DNA from: Tigriopus japonicus
Taxonomy: Eukaryota > Arthropoda > Copepoda > Harpacticoida > Harpacticidae
DNA: 64,000 nt
Reading direction: 5' to 3'
NCBI GenBank assembly: GCA_010645155.1
Contig: CM021317.1
Coordinates: 4,626,030-4,690,029, forward strand
The notes below the pieces were generated by a model. It was not told where the DNA came from. It searched no databases and worked only from the letters and a program-made list of their open reading frames with translations. A program made the translations under genes and the position numbers. Below are positions 1 through 9,961 of the stretch, in pieces. How positions within the stretch are numbered: the first letter of the stretch is position 1; every line of letters starts with the position of its first letter.

Positions 1-185
1 TTCATCTTGGATTCAATGGCCCCTTTGAGGTTGTCAAATTTCTTTCCCACGGAACAAGCATAAATATGTGGTTGATGGAACATGGAACGCATCTCTTGAT
101 CGTTTTCCTCCAATCGATTTGGTGGAGAGTCTTGAGGCTTGAAGAAATTTGACAACCTCAAAGGGGCCATTGAATCCAAGATGAA
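1..185. repeat. 44-bp perfect inverted repeat at window edge
   Basis: Bases 1-44 are the exact reverse complement of 142-185, with a 97-bp loop. Both arms carry BEL/Pao-derived sequence, so part of the element was duplicated in inverted orientation. The repeat may continue beyond the left window edge. Confidence 0.85.
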
Positions 186-1467
186 CTCAGGAAATCTTCA
201 TCAGTCTGGGGCTCTAAAGGAGGCAATTCGAGAAGCTCAGTGCGAATCATTTCAAGAGGAATTTGAGGCTTTACGATCCAAAAAGGCCTCCGATCTTCGG
301 AGAAACGTAGAAATTCCGGACCCTCAAACCACATTAAAGGAATTTCTTTAACAGAGACCAGCCCTCGTGATGCTAAATCAGCCGGATTGGCTTTGCCTGG
401 AACATGACGCCAAGCTTGTAGATCGGTGATAGTCTGTATCTCTCCCACCCTGTGCGCTACAAAAGGTTTGAAATGGTGAGCAGGGTTAACTGCTCCTCGA
501 AACGAGTATCGTCCTCCAGCAAATCAACACGACTGAACATAGCCTCGATGTCACCGGCTACGGCAACAATTTCTTCTCTGAATCGAATCAGAACATCAAA
601 GATGTCGTTTTGTGAGAAGGGCCTGTTAAGAGGCAATCATTTAAACGCTTGCCCTCAAATTTGGCGGCAGAATCGAAAACTATTCTGACCTTAATACCGC
701 ACTTCTTCCACACGCCGTGATGTGGGAGAAAGGATTGATTTGGATGATTTATTTCATCTGGAGTGCCGATCTTTTTGGCATATCCTTCTTTTAGGTATTC
801 CTTCATTCCTTCATCATTCCATGGCTCTAGCATAAGCTATTTTGAATGCTGGATCACGTTGAAATCTCTGTTCCAAGGTTTCATATCGTTTTAAAGCCAT
901 TGATCGATTATTGGTAGGTTTCGAAATTCCAGGTATCCACGGAGGAGCAACTTCATAACCTGGACGATTTTGATGTTTCTTTGTATTTTCTTTGATGATT
1001 TTTAGCGCATAGGTGTCTTCAAGGCTGAGATTCTTCTCTGCCGAAATTCCAAGTTCATATCCATACGATTCAGTAGCAAAGAAATCCGACAAAATCTTAT
1101 CGAGATTTCCCTCCTCACATCTAACGAAGTTGAAATGATGGTTGGGAAAACCACCCTCCTGAATTCTTCCTCGTGGCACCCAACCCAATGGGGTCCGAAA
1201 CGCATAAGGTTCTTGGTTGGTCCCCAATCGCCACTCCAATGGCATGATAAGCGACTCAGAATCCAAAGCCAAAAGAATCTCAACTTGTCCTCCATGTTGA
1301 GGAAGAGTTACTTTTAAAAAGCGTGGTAGATCCCGTATTGGGCCAATACAAAATGATAGAGGGATTTTGGTTGATGTTGTATCTTCGGTATGCTCTCGTC
1401 TGTGATATGCTCTCTCTTGTCCAATTCCATATCTGTATATAAACCTTGCCCTCTCTGAATAATATAT
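158..1467 (-). mobile_element. BEL/Pao LTR retrotransposon fragment, internally deleted
   Basis: Read right to left, the strand encodes Pao-type pol pieces. A protease/RT spacer comes first (HGGQVEILLALDSES at about 1292-1250, then the WVPRG region). The start of reverse transcriptase follows (FLPHHGVWKK, KVRIVFDSAAKF, LNDCLLTGP at about 740-630). After a frameshift near 630 the frame gives GDIEAMFSRV, the region of RT motif A. The text then jumps near 500 directly to FVAHRVGEIQ and WRHVPGKANPADLASRG, which belong to the RNase H part. The YVDD active-site region and RT connection are therefore missing, and the copy cannot be active. No LTRs are visible. The reading frame stops at 1468-1470, close to where the next LINE begins. 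Confidence 0.85.
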
Positions 1468-1489
1468 CTAGTCATGGAACTACTATCCC

Positions 1490-3390
1490 GGTGATCATAC
1501 AGTTGATGATGACCAATGTAAGGCCGAAATATTTAACCATTATTTCTCGTCGGTTTTCACGCCCCGCTCTCTTCCTGAGGGTGGTGAGGTTCGAGTAGAT
1601 TTGGGGAAAGACAATCTGAACTTGGTAATTAATGTCCAAAAAGTCTTAAAAGAAATTCATAGACTAAAATATTCTACAACACCGGGACCCGATGGCATAT
1701 CTTCCAGTCTTCTGAAGAGACTTGGAAAATCGGTGGCCTATCCTCTCTCACTTATTTTCGTTCGGTCATTGTCGTCTGGCGAGGTTCCCTGTGATTGGCG
1801 ATGTGCCAATATATTCCCCTTTGTGAAAGGAGGTGATGCAAGACAAACTTCCAACTATCGTCCGATATCTCTAACCAGTGTTTCTGGGAAGCTCATGGAG
1901 AGACTAGTGAAAGATCGAATTTGGGACTTTATATCAGAGGGCGGACGAATTGCAAACAATCAACATGGTTTATTTCCGGGAAAGTCATGTACGACCAACC
2001 TTCTCGAGTTCAACGAATTTGTTTCTCGAGCCATGAATGATGGGAACAATGTCCATGCGGTCTACTTGGACCTTTCGAAGGCCTTTGACAAGGTCAATCA
2101 CGATGTGTTGCTTGGAAAGCTATTGAGGTTGGGAATTGGAGGAATAATGTGGAGATGGATTCGGCAATGGTTGTTGTGGCGGTCTCAGCGTGTGGTCTTG
2201 GGTGGTGCGTCATCGAATTGGAGTCCGGTGTCTTCTGGAGTTCCGCAAGGCAGCGTGCTTGGTCCCTTACTTTTCTCAGTTTACATGGACGATCTTGTCG
2301 TAAAAAGCCCAATATTTTCACTAAAATTTGCTGATGATTGCAAGATCTTTTCGGTAGTGAACTCAGTTGAAGATGAGATCGGACTGCAGAATGCTCTCGA
2401 CCAAGTTCACGAGTGGTCGCTCTACAACAGCATGACTTTCAATGCAGCCAAAAGTAAGATCCTTCGCTTTGGCAGGAGGAAGGTTGAGATGCCCATTTAC
2501 GTCCTCGGTGGTAGACCGATATCTATTGTGGATCAAATTTCTGACTTGGGCGTGCATTACGACGGAAAGCTGTCCTTTTCGATTCAGTGCGCCAAAGTGA
2601 CAAATCGTGCGAATGCTGTGGTAGGCATGATCAAACGGTTTTTCACTACAAGACGTCTTAGTGTTCTTCGGCCTTTGTTCACGTCCTACGTTAGACCAAT
2701 TCTCGAATATGCTTCATCAGTTTGGTCACCAAGTTTGAAATATGCTGCCGAACTTCTCGAGTCGGTCCAAAGAAGAATGACGAGATTGGCAAGGGAAACA
2801 TTCGGGATGAGTTATTTGGATCGTTTGCACCACTGGGGTCTCCCTTCCTTAGAGGCACGGAGAACCAGAAGTGATCTGATCAATTTCTTCAAAATATCTA
2901 ATGGAGTCATCTCAATTTAGAACCTTTACAATACTGAAGATGTGATAGTTTTTGCTGGTGATGTATCATTGAAGACCACTAGGTGCACCTTGGAGAAAAA
3001 AGTTCGGAAGCCTCCAGCAAGATGTTTGTCAAGGCAAGGTTCCTTCTTCGTCAGAGCCGTGGATCCGTGGAATCTTCTTCCAAAGTCTACTCGTGTTATG
3101 GATAGCCTTTCTTCGTTTCGTGGAAAGATTGGTACCGGATAGTCTTTGATTGTTTCATGACGTTCCATTTTATCTACTGACCCACGTTTTTATTATTATT
3201 ATCATCATCATTACTTTTTTTTATTGATATTACTATTTTCAATCTTTTTATTGTCAACGTTTGTTCACGTGTATCTTAATTTGTGAGATTGTCTCCCTTT
3301 TTTTCTCTCCTTTATAGCCTATACTCTCTGGTACACACTGTGTTTTTGTGTGGCATTCAACAATAAACAATTTATAACGACACGCATTTT
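1490..3390 (+). mobile_element. CR1-like non-LTR retrotransposon (LINE), 5'-truncated
   Basis: One long frame encodes reverse transcriptase from about 1500 to 3142. Motifs in order are the pre-RT segment (AEIFNHYFSSVF is near this form at about 1523-1558), [67 protein letters not shown] and the catalytic FADD at about 2327. The C-terminal region (RPILEYASSVWSP, WNLLPKST) completes the ORF. A single in-frame TAG at 2918-2920 is the only break I see; the same frame continues to 3142. The endonuclease half is absent, as usual for a 5'-truncated insertion. The 3' UTR is T-rich and ends somewhere near 3390; I see no clear tail or target duplication. It lies next to the BEL/Pao remnant. Confidence 0.9.
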
Positions 3391-6086
3391 TATCCTGAAA
3401 TACAAAGACAGTAACTTATTAATTAGTTGATGTTTCAGTGTAACTTTTCTTTTTTTGTTGAAGAGACATTCTGTTTAAGCCTAAGTTGCTACATTGTTAG
3501 CAATAATTCAAGCCTGAAGAAATTGTTTCTTGGCAGTCTTTACATGGTAATTGGAAGGCAGTGGGATAAAACTTTAACATGTTCTTTTTTTCATTCAACC
3601 CTTTTTATTTCTTTTTACGTTCACATTGAGCCTTAAACCCTCAAATTGCTGAACTAGAACCGTTTTAAGTGTAAATCATGGCAAGAATGTCCTACTTTTC
3701 TTCCAACAAAAACTGGCCGGGACCCTACAAGTGCGAAACCTTTTGCCGAACAACTGAAATAAGAGCCAATATGACGACCGCTAGCGGCAAAACAGGGCCG
3801 TTGTCTGTGCTGAGGTGCCCAACCGATTTTGACGAATCCAAGTTTTTCCATAAAAGTCCATTCAGTGATTCTAGGTCCTTAGGAGGGATTTATATTTTAC
3901 GTCTTGGTACCTCTCCCCTTACCTGATTGATAATATGCTCGGTTCATTTACTAGAAAATGATACATATAAAATCATTTATTAACAGAAAGAAGTATTAAA
4001 AACCATTTCATTTCTGTGCATGGGCAACATTTTGGAATACTGATTTGGTGCTTTGGAATCTACTGAACAAATCAGCATCTTTAAATTATGGTTTGGATCA
4101 ATGTTAAGTCCTCTTTTTTTAAATAACACAAGGCTTGCTTAATTGCTTTTAATTCAACTACCCTAAAAATAAACTTTTGCATATTATTGACCCAATTCCA
4201 CCCAAGGCATCTTTACGTGAATCATCGATCGTTTCCAAGAACTTAGAATCATCAAATGGGCGTGTTAATTATTATTAGGCCCCTGAAAAATATTTTCATT
4301 TGCTGTGGCGAGGAAATTCAAGACGTTTCAAGGAATAACGTCAGCTGACAATCACGCTCGAAAGCCATCAGCTGACACTACTCTGTGAAACATCTGTTGA
4401 GAGCTCTATGTTTAATTAGATTTTCTCTGGCTGTCCCAGAATTTGAAAAACGGCTTTTGCCATTAGCAGAGGCATTCAGGTCTTCCGTGATCCTTGTCCT
4501 AACTTCTCAAAAAATCTTACGAACGTGAGCCAATGTGAACGCTCGTGGATTCAAATGGGCTGATTAACGATGATTGATCGATTCTTCATTGTCGTGTCTT
4601 TAATTAAGTATAATTTGGGTGGCATGCTACACCTTTTGAGCGACTTATGAGCTTTTAGAATAACAATCTTGTTCGTAACTATCCTATTTTTTCAAACCCT
4701 TGGCAGAAAAATATCACACAAAAATATTATCAGTTTTAGGGCAGTTTAGTCAGAGAAAATCAGAGAAAATGTTAAGTCTATCAGTTGGATTTTACCATTT
4801 TTCACATCTTGCTCTACAGAGTAGTCCATAAATAACGTCCCCTTGTATTAATAAAACGTATTGTATTTTAATATTAATAAAGTATTAACAAATGTTATTT
4901 GACATGTTGCGACAAAACAAAGAAGGATGAAGAATTTTTATTTCATGTTGTGGCATCAAAAATCTTTATCATTTGCTTGGGAATTTGCATGTTTTTTTTT
5001 TTCATGTAGTCAGAGCGTTTTTTTTTGCTTTTTTGGGCAAAACATTAACCGGTTAAACTCAAATAACTCGACAGCTGAGCAACACATTTTCAAGCAATTT
5101 CGATTCGAAAGGTATCCAAATCTGCTCGAAAAGTGTGCTGATTAGATTTTCAAATTATAATTTATGTAATAGGTTTTAAGATATACAACTTTTTATCTAG
5201 ACCTGACTTAGAGAAGCTCAGTCAATCAAAGTTGTTCCCCTTGGTTTCCTGAGTCTGTATCAAATTTCATAGTGTTTGGGAATTTCCATAGAAACTTGAT
5301 ATGAAATTTTCAGTACCGTGTCTGCCGATTTGAAAAATTCGAGATGAACCGGGCTGGAACATTTTTAACACAGATAAAGCCACACCAACTGGAGCTCAGG
5401 GCTAGTAGGCTATACCTCTGTTAAGCTGAGTCTCGTAGTGACATTGGAGTATTTCTGTGGAACAAAGTTATATGCCAGGATGACATAACGTGTAAAATGT
5501 CAAAATATTTTAGTGTAGGTTCTGCTAAATGTGAGCTCAAAAGAATGATTCTATTTCTACCCATTTAACACAAGTAATTAGTAATCACCAATGTATCTTA
5601 AGAAAAGTGAATGTTTTCACTGAAATACAAACATATAAACAATCAAACAAACATTGAAATGGTTCCATTGGACTGAAACCATCAGCCAAAAGTATTTTGA
5701 AAGTGAACGATGCTTTGCGGATTGATTTTATCAGATGGTCTCGTTCAGAGAATCAAGCGTTCAGAATTCTTCTTTTGAACACAATACTTTCATTGTTCAT
5801 ATCAGAATTACAATAATACAAGTTCAATGATTGATCCATGAAAACTCGAGGCACAAGCGAAAAACCAATGATTTTTTTTTTCAAATTTATTGGTGATGGA
5901 AATGACCCCTCTCTCAAACATATTTTGTACTTTTATTTCCCTTTCTCGACCTTGTGAGGTTGGACACGTATCGTGTGAAATGGACATTTAGGTCACACCC
6001 GAACAGTGGTCTAATGGGCGAGCTGTGTTGCCTCTCATTTAGTAGCCTAATTTTTTACAAGTTAATTACATGTCAGTTCGAGTTCA
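3391..6086. other. Intergenic region with no recognised feature
   Basis: AT-rich sequence with only short ORFs, none resembling a known family and none with splice signals that link them. A TCAGTT initiator-like motif sits at 6073-6078 just before the next gene. Confidence 0.5.
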
Positions 6087-6237
6087 ATGGTGATTAAAAG
6101 CAGTTCAGTCATGCTAAGTCCGATAACATATCTCATTATAGGGATATCTCTCATCTTTGTTCAAGTCAATTCCAGTGCCAGGACAAATGTTATTATCAGA
6201 GGCACCACAACGGCACCGAACTTTACTCGACAGGAGG
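6087..6237 (+). CDS. Secreted discoidin-like gene, exon 1 (signal peptide)
   Basis: ATG at 6087, alternative ATG at 6111. Ends in phase 1 at the donor gtaaaag. The leader is followed by a short Thr/Ser-rich stretch. Confidence 0.75.
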
Positions 6238-7353
6238 GTAAAAGTAATAGCGCATCCAAACATTCAATGACATTTTTTCAAATACAATCTCAGGGAAACT
6301 ATTATTATTTGACTATTAGAGGCCATGAAGTGCCCTGTGGATTACCCATGGGCTTTCGATTTTGGGCTCAAGTGTTGTAAAACCTACAAGGGAGCAATTT
6401 TGAATCAAGACTTGGAATACAACGATCCAATAACAGCGTGTGAAAATGCCAATTGGATTCCTTGCCCCAGTTTGGAAACTCTTTGCCGTTCCAGAGTGGA
6501 ACCAGGTACCAAAATATTTATGAATGAAGAATAGTCCCGGTTCAAATAAATCGTATGAGGCCCTTTTTTAGTTTCTTGTCCAGCATCCCATCCTTTGGGC
6601 TTGATTGAGGCAGGTTGCTGTCAAAGCATCGTGTCTGTTTACGATCCAGATGCAGATCCACCTTGCTATGGAGATATTTTGAATCACACATCGCCCTCTT
6701 CGTGTTGCACCAACTTTTCTCAAAAAGTCGAATGCATGGAGAGGCGACAAAAGTGCTTGTGCTCTGAAGGTGAATGGTTTCCATTTGAGTCTATCTAGAG
6801 GTTAAATAATTGAAAACTATCTTAGGTGACTTGGTCAAGGACCCCCCTTCAATCTTGGAAGACACGCCATATTCTAATTCGTTTCCCGCTCAATACGCTT
6901 TGACAGACTCTCAATGTGACAAACATGGTAAAAACTACTGGTTATCTGGATCTGGGGGAAGGTACTTCATCATTGATATGGCCTATCATTTCATTCCAAA
7001 TCAAATTGTTTTGAGAAATGCTCATAATGGCGGTTATAATGATAGGTATATTGAATTGAATCGTCAATCTTTTTATCTTTTTTTATTCAGAAGGTTTTTG
7101 TTTCAGGGGGACTCGTGAGTTCAAGATCTATGGCTCAGACACTAAACCTCCCATAAAACAACAGAATTGGCCAGCATGGATTGAAATTGTCCAAGGGTCG
7201 TTTCCTCGTCCCAGTTCATTTGGATCGCAATCGTGCCGAATTCCATTAACCATGTTGTCCATTAACAACACAAGAAGACTGAGATATTTCAAATTTGAAG
7301 TTTTGACTGTTTACGGATATGGTGGAGCTCTCCAGTTTATTGGAATCTATTAA
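6087..7353 (+). CDS. Secreted cysteine-rich protein with F5/8 type C (discoidin)-like C-terminus
   Basis: Five exons splice in phase: 6087-6237, 6320-6505, 6584-6769, 6826-7045 and 7107-7353, giving 329 residues. Every intron starts GT and ends AG, with lengths of 82, 78, 56 and 61 nt. The N-terminus is a signal peptide; the second Met, at 6111, gives the more typical form (MLSPITYLIIGISLIFVQV). Exons 2 and 3 are each 186 nt with phase-1 ends and encode cysteine-rich units, including GLKCC with six cysteines and GLIEAGCC with eight. Exons 4 and 5 resemble the discoidin-like fold: NYWLSGSGGRYFIIDMAYHF, then NAHNGGYNDRGTREFKIYGS, bracketed by single cysteines in QCDKHG and SQSCRIP. The likely role is extracellular recognition or adhesion, possibly carbohydrate or lipid binding. 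That is inferred from the domain type; I cannot name an ortholog. Confidence 0.8.
6320..6505 (+). CDS. Secreted discoidin-like gene, exon 2 (Cys-rich unit 1)
   Basis: The acceptor is at 6318-6319. An upstream AG at 6292-6293 would bring a TGA (6310-6312) into frame, which decides the choice. Encodes MKCPVDYPWAF, GLKCCKTYKG, PCPSLETLC. Phase 1 to phase 1. Confidence 0.75.
6584..6769 (+). CDS. Secreted discoidin-like gene, exon 3 (Cys-rich unit 2)
   Basis: Same length and phase as exon 2. Encodes GLIEAGCCQ, SSCCTNFSQ and a CLC motif. The acceptor follows a strong pyrimidine tract (gtttcttgtccag). Confidence 0.75.
6826..7045 (+). CDS. Secreted discoidin-like gene, exon 4
   Basis: First half of the discoidin-like domain. 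Starts in phase 1 and ends in phase 2 inside an Arg codon (donor gtatat). Confidence 0.75.
7107..7353 (+). CDS. Secreted discoidin-like gene, terminal exon
   Basis: Completes GTREFKIYGSD and the C-terminal strands (RRLRYFKFEVLTVYGYGGAL) and stops at TAA 7351-7353. No perfect AATAAA is close downstream. Confidence 0.75.
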
Positions 7354-7990
7354 TCTGATTCTTATGGGCTGAGCAAAAGTATTGCCGATAAACAAGAGGT
7401 TTGAGTCAAGTGGACAAGCGATTAATGTTTGATGTCGATGGCTTTATTTTGTTTGGAAGATGAATCACCGTTAAGAGAAACTTCACCTTCTGTTGATATT
7501 AAAGAAGTCCAAAGTACGCTACACTAAAAAAAATAACTAAGACTCTTATACTCTTTCATTTGTGGACCAGAACCCACAGATACTTAGAGATACGTACACA
7601 AATTTGAAGTTTTTCTCTCATTTCAGTTTTTTTAAGTTGACTAGAGGTTCCATGAAAACAATCGAAGCTTTCCCAATCTACAGACCTTCAGTATCTCAGG
7701 GACAAGTTTTTAGGAGTGGCCAACTCTTTCCTCCCAACAGTGATCTCCCCCAATGGATGAGTGCAGTCAGACGAATTTAGCTGGAGATTTTGGGGCCAAA
7801 CTTGCTAGGGATGGATCAAAACTAGGCATAGGGGCTTCATAGTTTAAGTTTGTTACTTGAGGGAAACTTTCTTGTCTTGATTGATTGTAAAACGAAGAAT
7901 CGAGTTTTAGAGGGTGAGTCTTGACTCTGACACATCCCTATTCATTTTGGCCCCAGAATCCCCAGCTGAATTCCTCTGATTACACTCATC
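7354..7990. other. Intergenic, nothing recognised
   Basis: Short frames only, including 7562-7780 on the plus strand, which has no family resemblance. Confidence 0.4.
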
Positions 7991-8004
7991 CATTGATTTC
8001 CGCC

Positions 8005-8216
8005 AGTTGATTTTCGCCAAGGGAAACTCCGCCAGCACTAATCTCCACCAGGGTAAACTCTCCCAACATTCAACCCCGCCAAAGGTTGACTCCGCCATGT
8101 TAAACTACCCCCAACGGTGATTGCCGCCATGCTGAACTCTGCCACGGTATACTCCAACCAGGGGGGTTAGTCTGGTGGAGATTAGTGCTGGTGGAGTTCC
8201 CTTGGCAGAAATCAAG
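8005..8216. repeat. Foldback of CCGCCA-type ~16-bp repeats
   Basis: The left arm (about 8005-8051) and right arm (8172-8216) are near-perfect reverse complements; the core ctccaccag/ctggtggag with gcactaatct/agattagtgc is exact. Between them lie about eight degenerate units of roughly 16 bp beginning CCGCCA or similar and followed by an AACT-like segment. This resembles a small foldback or MITE, but I see no target duplication. Confidence 0.7.
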
Positions 8217-8544
8217 GGGGAGCTGCTTAGAGGAGTATAGAGAGGCCATTGTCGTCATTTTGTCTCCCTTGTTGGTAGCTGATACTGGCCAAAGTTGCCC
8301 ATAAGTTGCGTGAAAAGACAAATGAGATATCGTGTACTTAGAGAGTATATTTCAGGAACCTAAGTACATAAGAAGTTATTAGGGTATGTAAGAAATACAT
8401 AATGTTCACAAATTTACCCCGGAAGGTTCGTCGTATGCGTCCTCGGATTGCTTTCTGCCAACTATGTCTGAGTCGTCTAAATTAGCCTTAGTACAGTGAG
8501 ACGGAATTTCCCCCCCCGAAGTTCAGTCGGGAGCTCCTTAGCAA

Positions 8545-9054
8545 TTAGTGGTTAGAGGTTGCACTGGTCGATGCTGTTTTGTTGCGTGACATTTTCGATG
8601 TATTATTAGTCCTCGTTTTCTTTTCCCTTGTTGTTTGTTTTGGGTTTGGCTCGTCTGCGCCGTCGTCTTTGTGGGAGATAGAGCGGGTGATTGGCCGATG
8701 AGGCGGGTAGGCCTTGAATTTCGGCGCCTTGAATTGGCCCATGGATTCCTGGATCCGCTTCAGAGCCGGCTCGAGCTCCTCCGGGCGCCAGTTCCGGCGG
8801 AGTGGCCCATCAAACACGTCCTCCTCATCACCCGCCGTCCCTTTGTCCGTTGAGCTCCCTGTGCTAGACCGCGGGGTTGTTGTTGTTGACGTCGCCGCCC
8901 CGGCTCCCGTGTCGTCCTCTTCGTTTTGATGCCTTGTTGGCATGGGCGGGGCTGGGCTCCTTGGTTCTTCCCAGATTGGGCTGGGGAACGCATTCAGAGC
9001 CAAACAGTGTGGTCTTTGATAAACAAAAGAAACTCCTTCTCCTTTGAATGGCAT
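8545..9054 (-). CDS. Unrecognised 169-residue ORF, Ser/Thr- and charge-rich
   Basis: An uninterrupted frame lies in a locally GC-rich island unlike its AT-rich surroundings. It is low complexity: runs of Thr and Ser near residues 50-70, acidic and basic patches and a Lys/Thr/Ser-rich tail, which suggests disorder. A segment near residues 85-125 (RRNWRPEELEPALKRIQESM) looks helical. I recognise no domain. It could be a retroelement gag-like remnant, an exon of an unplaced gene or chance. No partner exon was found. Confidence 0.3.
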   Translation of the reverse strand: MPFKGEGVSFVYQRPHCLALNAFPSPIWEEPRSPAPPMPTRHQNEEDDTGAGAATSTTTTPRSSTGSSTDKGTAGDEEDVFDGPLRRNWRPEELEPALKRIQESMGQFKAPKFKAYPPHRPITRSISHKDDGADEPNPKQTTREKKTRTNNTSKMSRNKTASTSATSNH

Positions 9055-9953
9055 GTTATTAAATGAGGTCCTTTGACTAGAGGGAGTTCCATGTTTATTC
9101 TGAATATAATGCGTGGACTTGAATAGAAAGAGTTATCTAATAGTTGTGCATGAATTTCGAAGCTCACCAACCAAAAGAGTTTCTAGCTCTCTAACCACTC
9201 ATGGACAAATAATCGATGTACAGGGCTGGGCATTTCAATCCGGACTATATTTAAAAGCTAATAATTCCGAAAGTACTAATCCGATAGGGGGTTGCATTGT
9301 TTTTTTGGAATTGTGGAAATGTGAACATTTGATTGGAAGATTAACTCATCGTCGGATCAATCAGTAACACGGATGAGTCAAAAAGGTTTGCCATTATTGA
9401 AATGGCTCTTGCGGGCAATAGACTTGCCCCCATCACCCTAAGTCAACTTATTATGACGTGTACAACTGTTGGAAATCTGGAAAGGGCTGAACATTTGGTG
9501 CACACAGCCAGGAAGACCGCCAATATCCTCAAGGCCTATTTCATCAAGTTTTGGGATGCCATACCTTGCCCTCTAACTTGCCTGTCAAGAATGCATTGGA
9601 CTTCTACTTCTGAGGAAGGTTAGAGAGGGAGTTTTGTTTTACCAGCCATCAAAACACTTATGCTTTTAAGGCCGCCATCAAGAAGATCTGGGTCAATGTT
9701 CTGGCCACAAATGTCATCAGGGCTCGCTATGCCTTTAGATTGAGTGCAAGATAGCTGTTGATGGTGACCATACAGAATAATTGTTCAGTTCAAATACATG
9801 CCTTCAATTCCATATAAGTTACTTGGTGCTCTGCGTGGCCTTATTGCGGTTCAATATGATGCTAAACAATTCCGGTTTTAGGTGGCCAACCCTGTTAATT
9901 CAGCAATAGCTATTTTGTGGTCCTGCATTTCAAGGCTGTTTCAGAATTTCTTT
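9055..9953 (+). other. Noncoding with degenerate coding-like remnants
   Basis: Frames such as 9113-9367 and 9402-9623, and a broken frame at 9640-9752 (FKAAIKKIWVNVLATNV, RARYAFRLSAR), look like eroded coding sequence, perhaps transposon-derived. No family was recognised. Confidence 0.3.
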
Positions 9954-9961
9954 GTCCTGAC

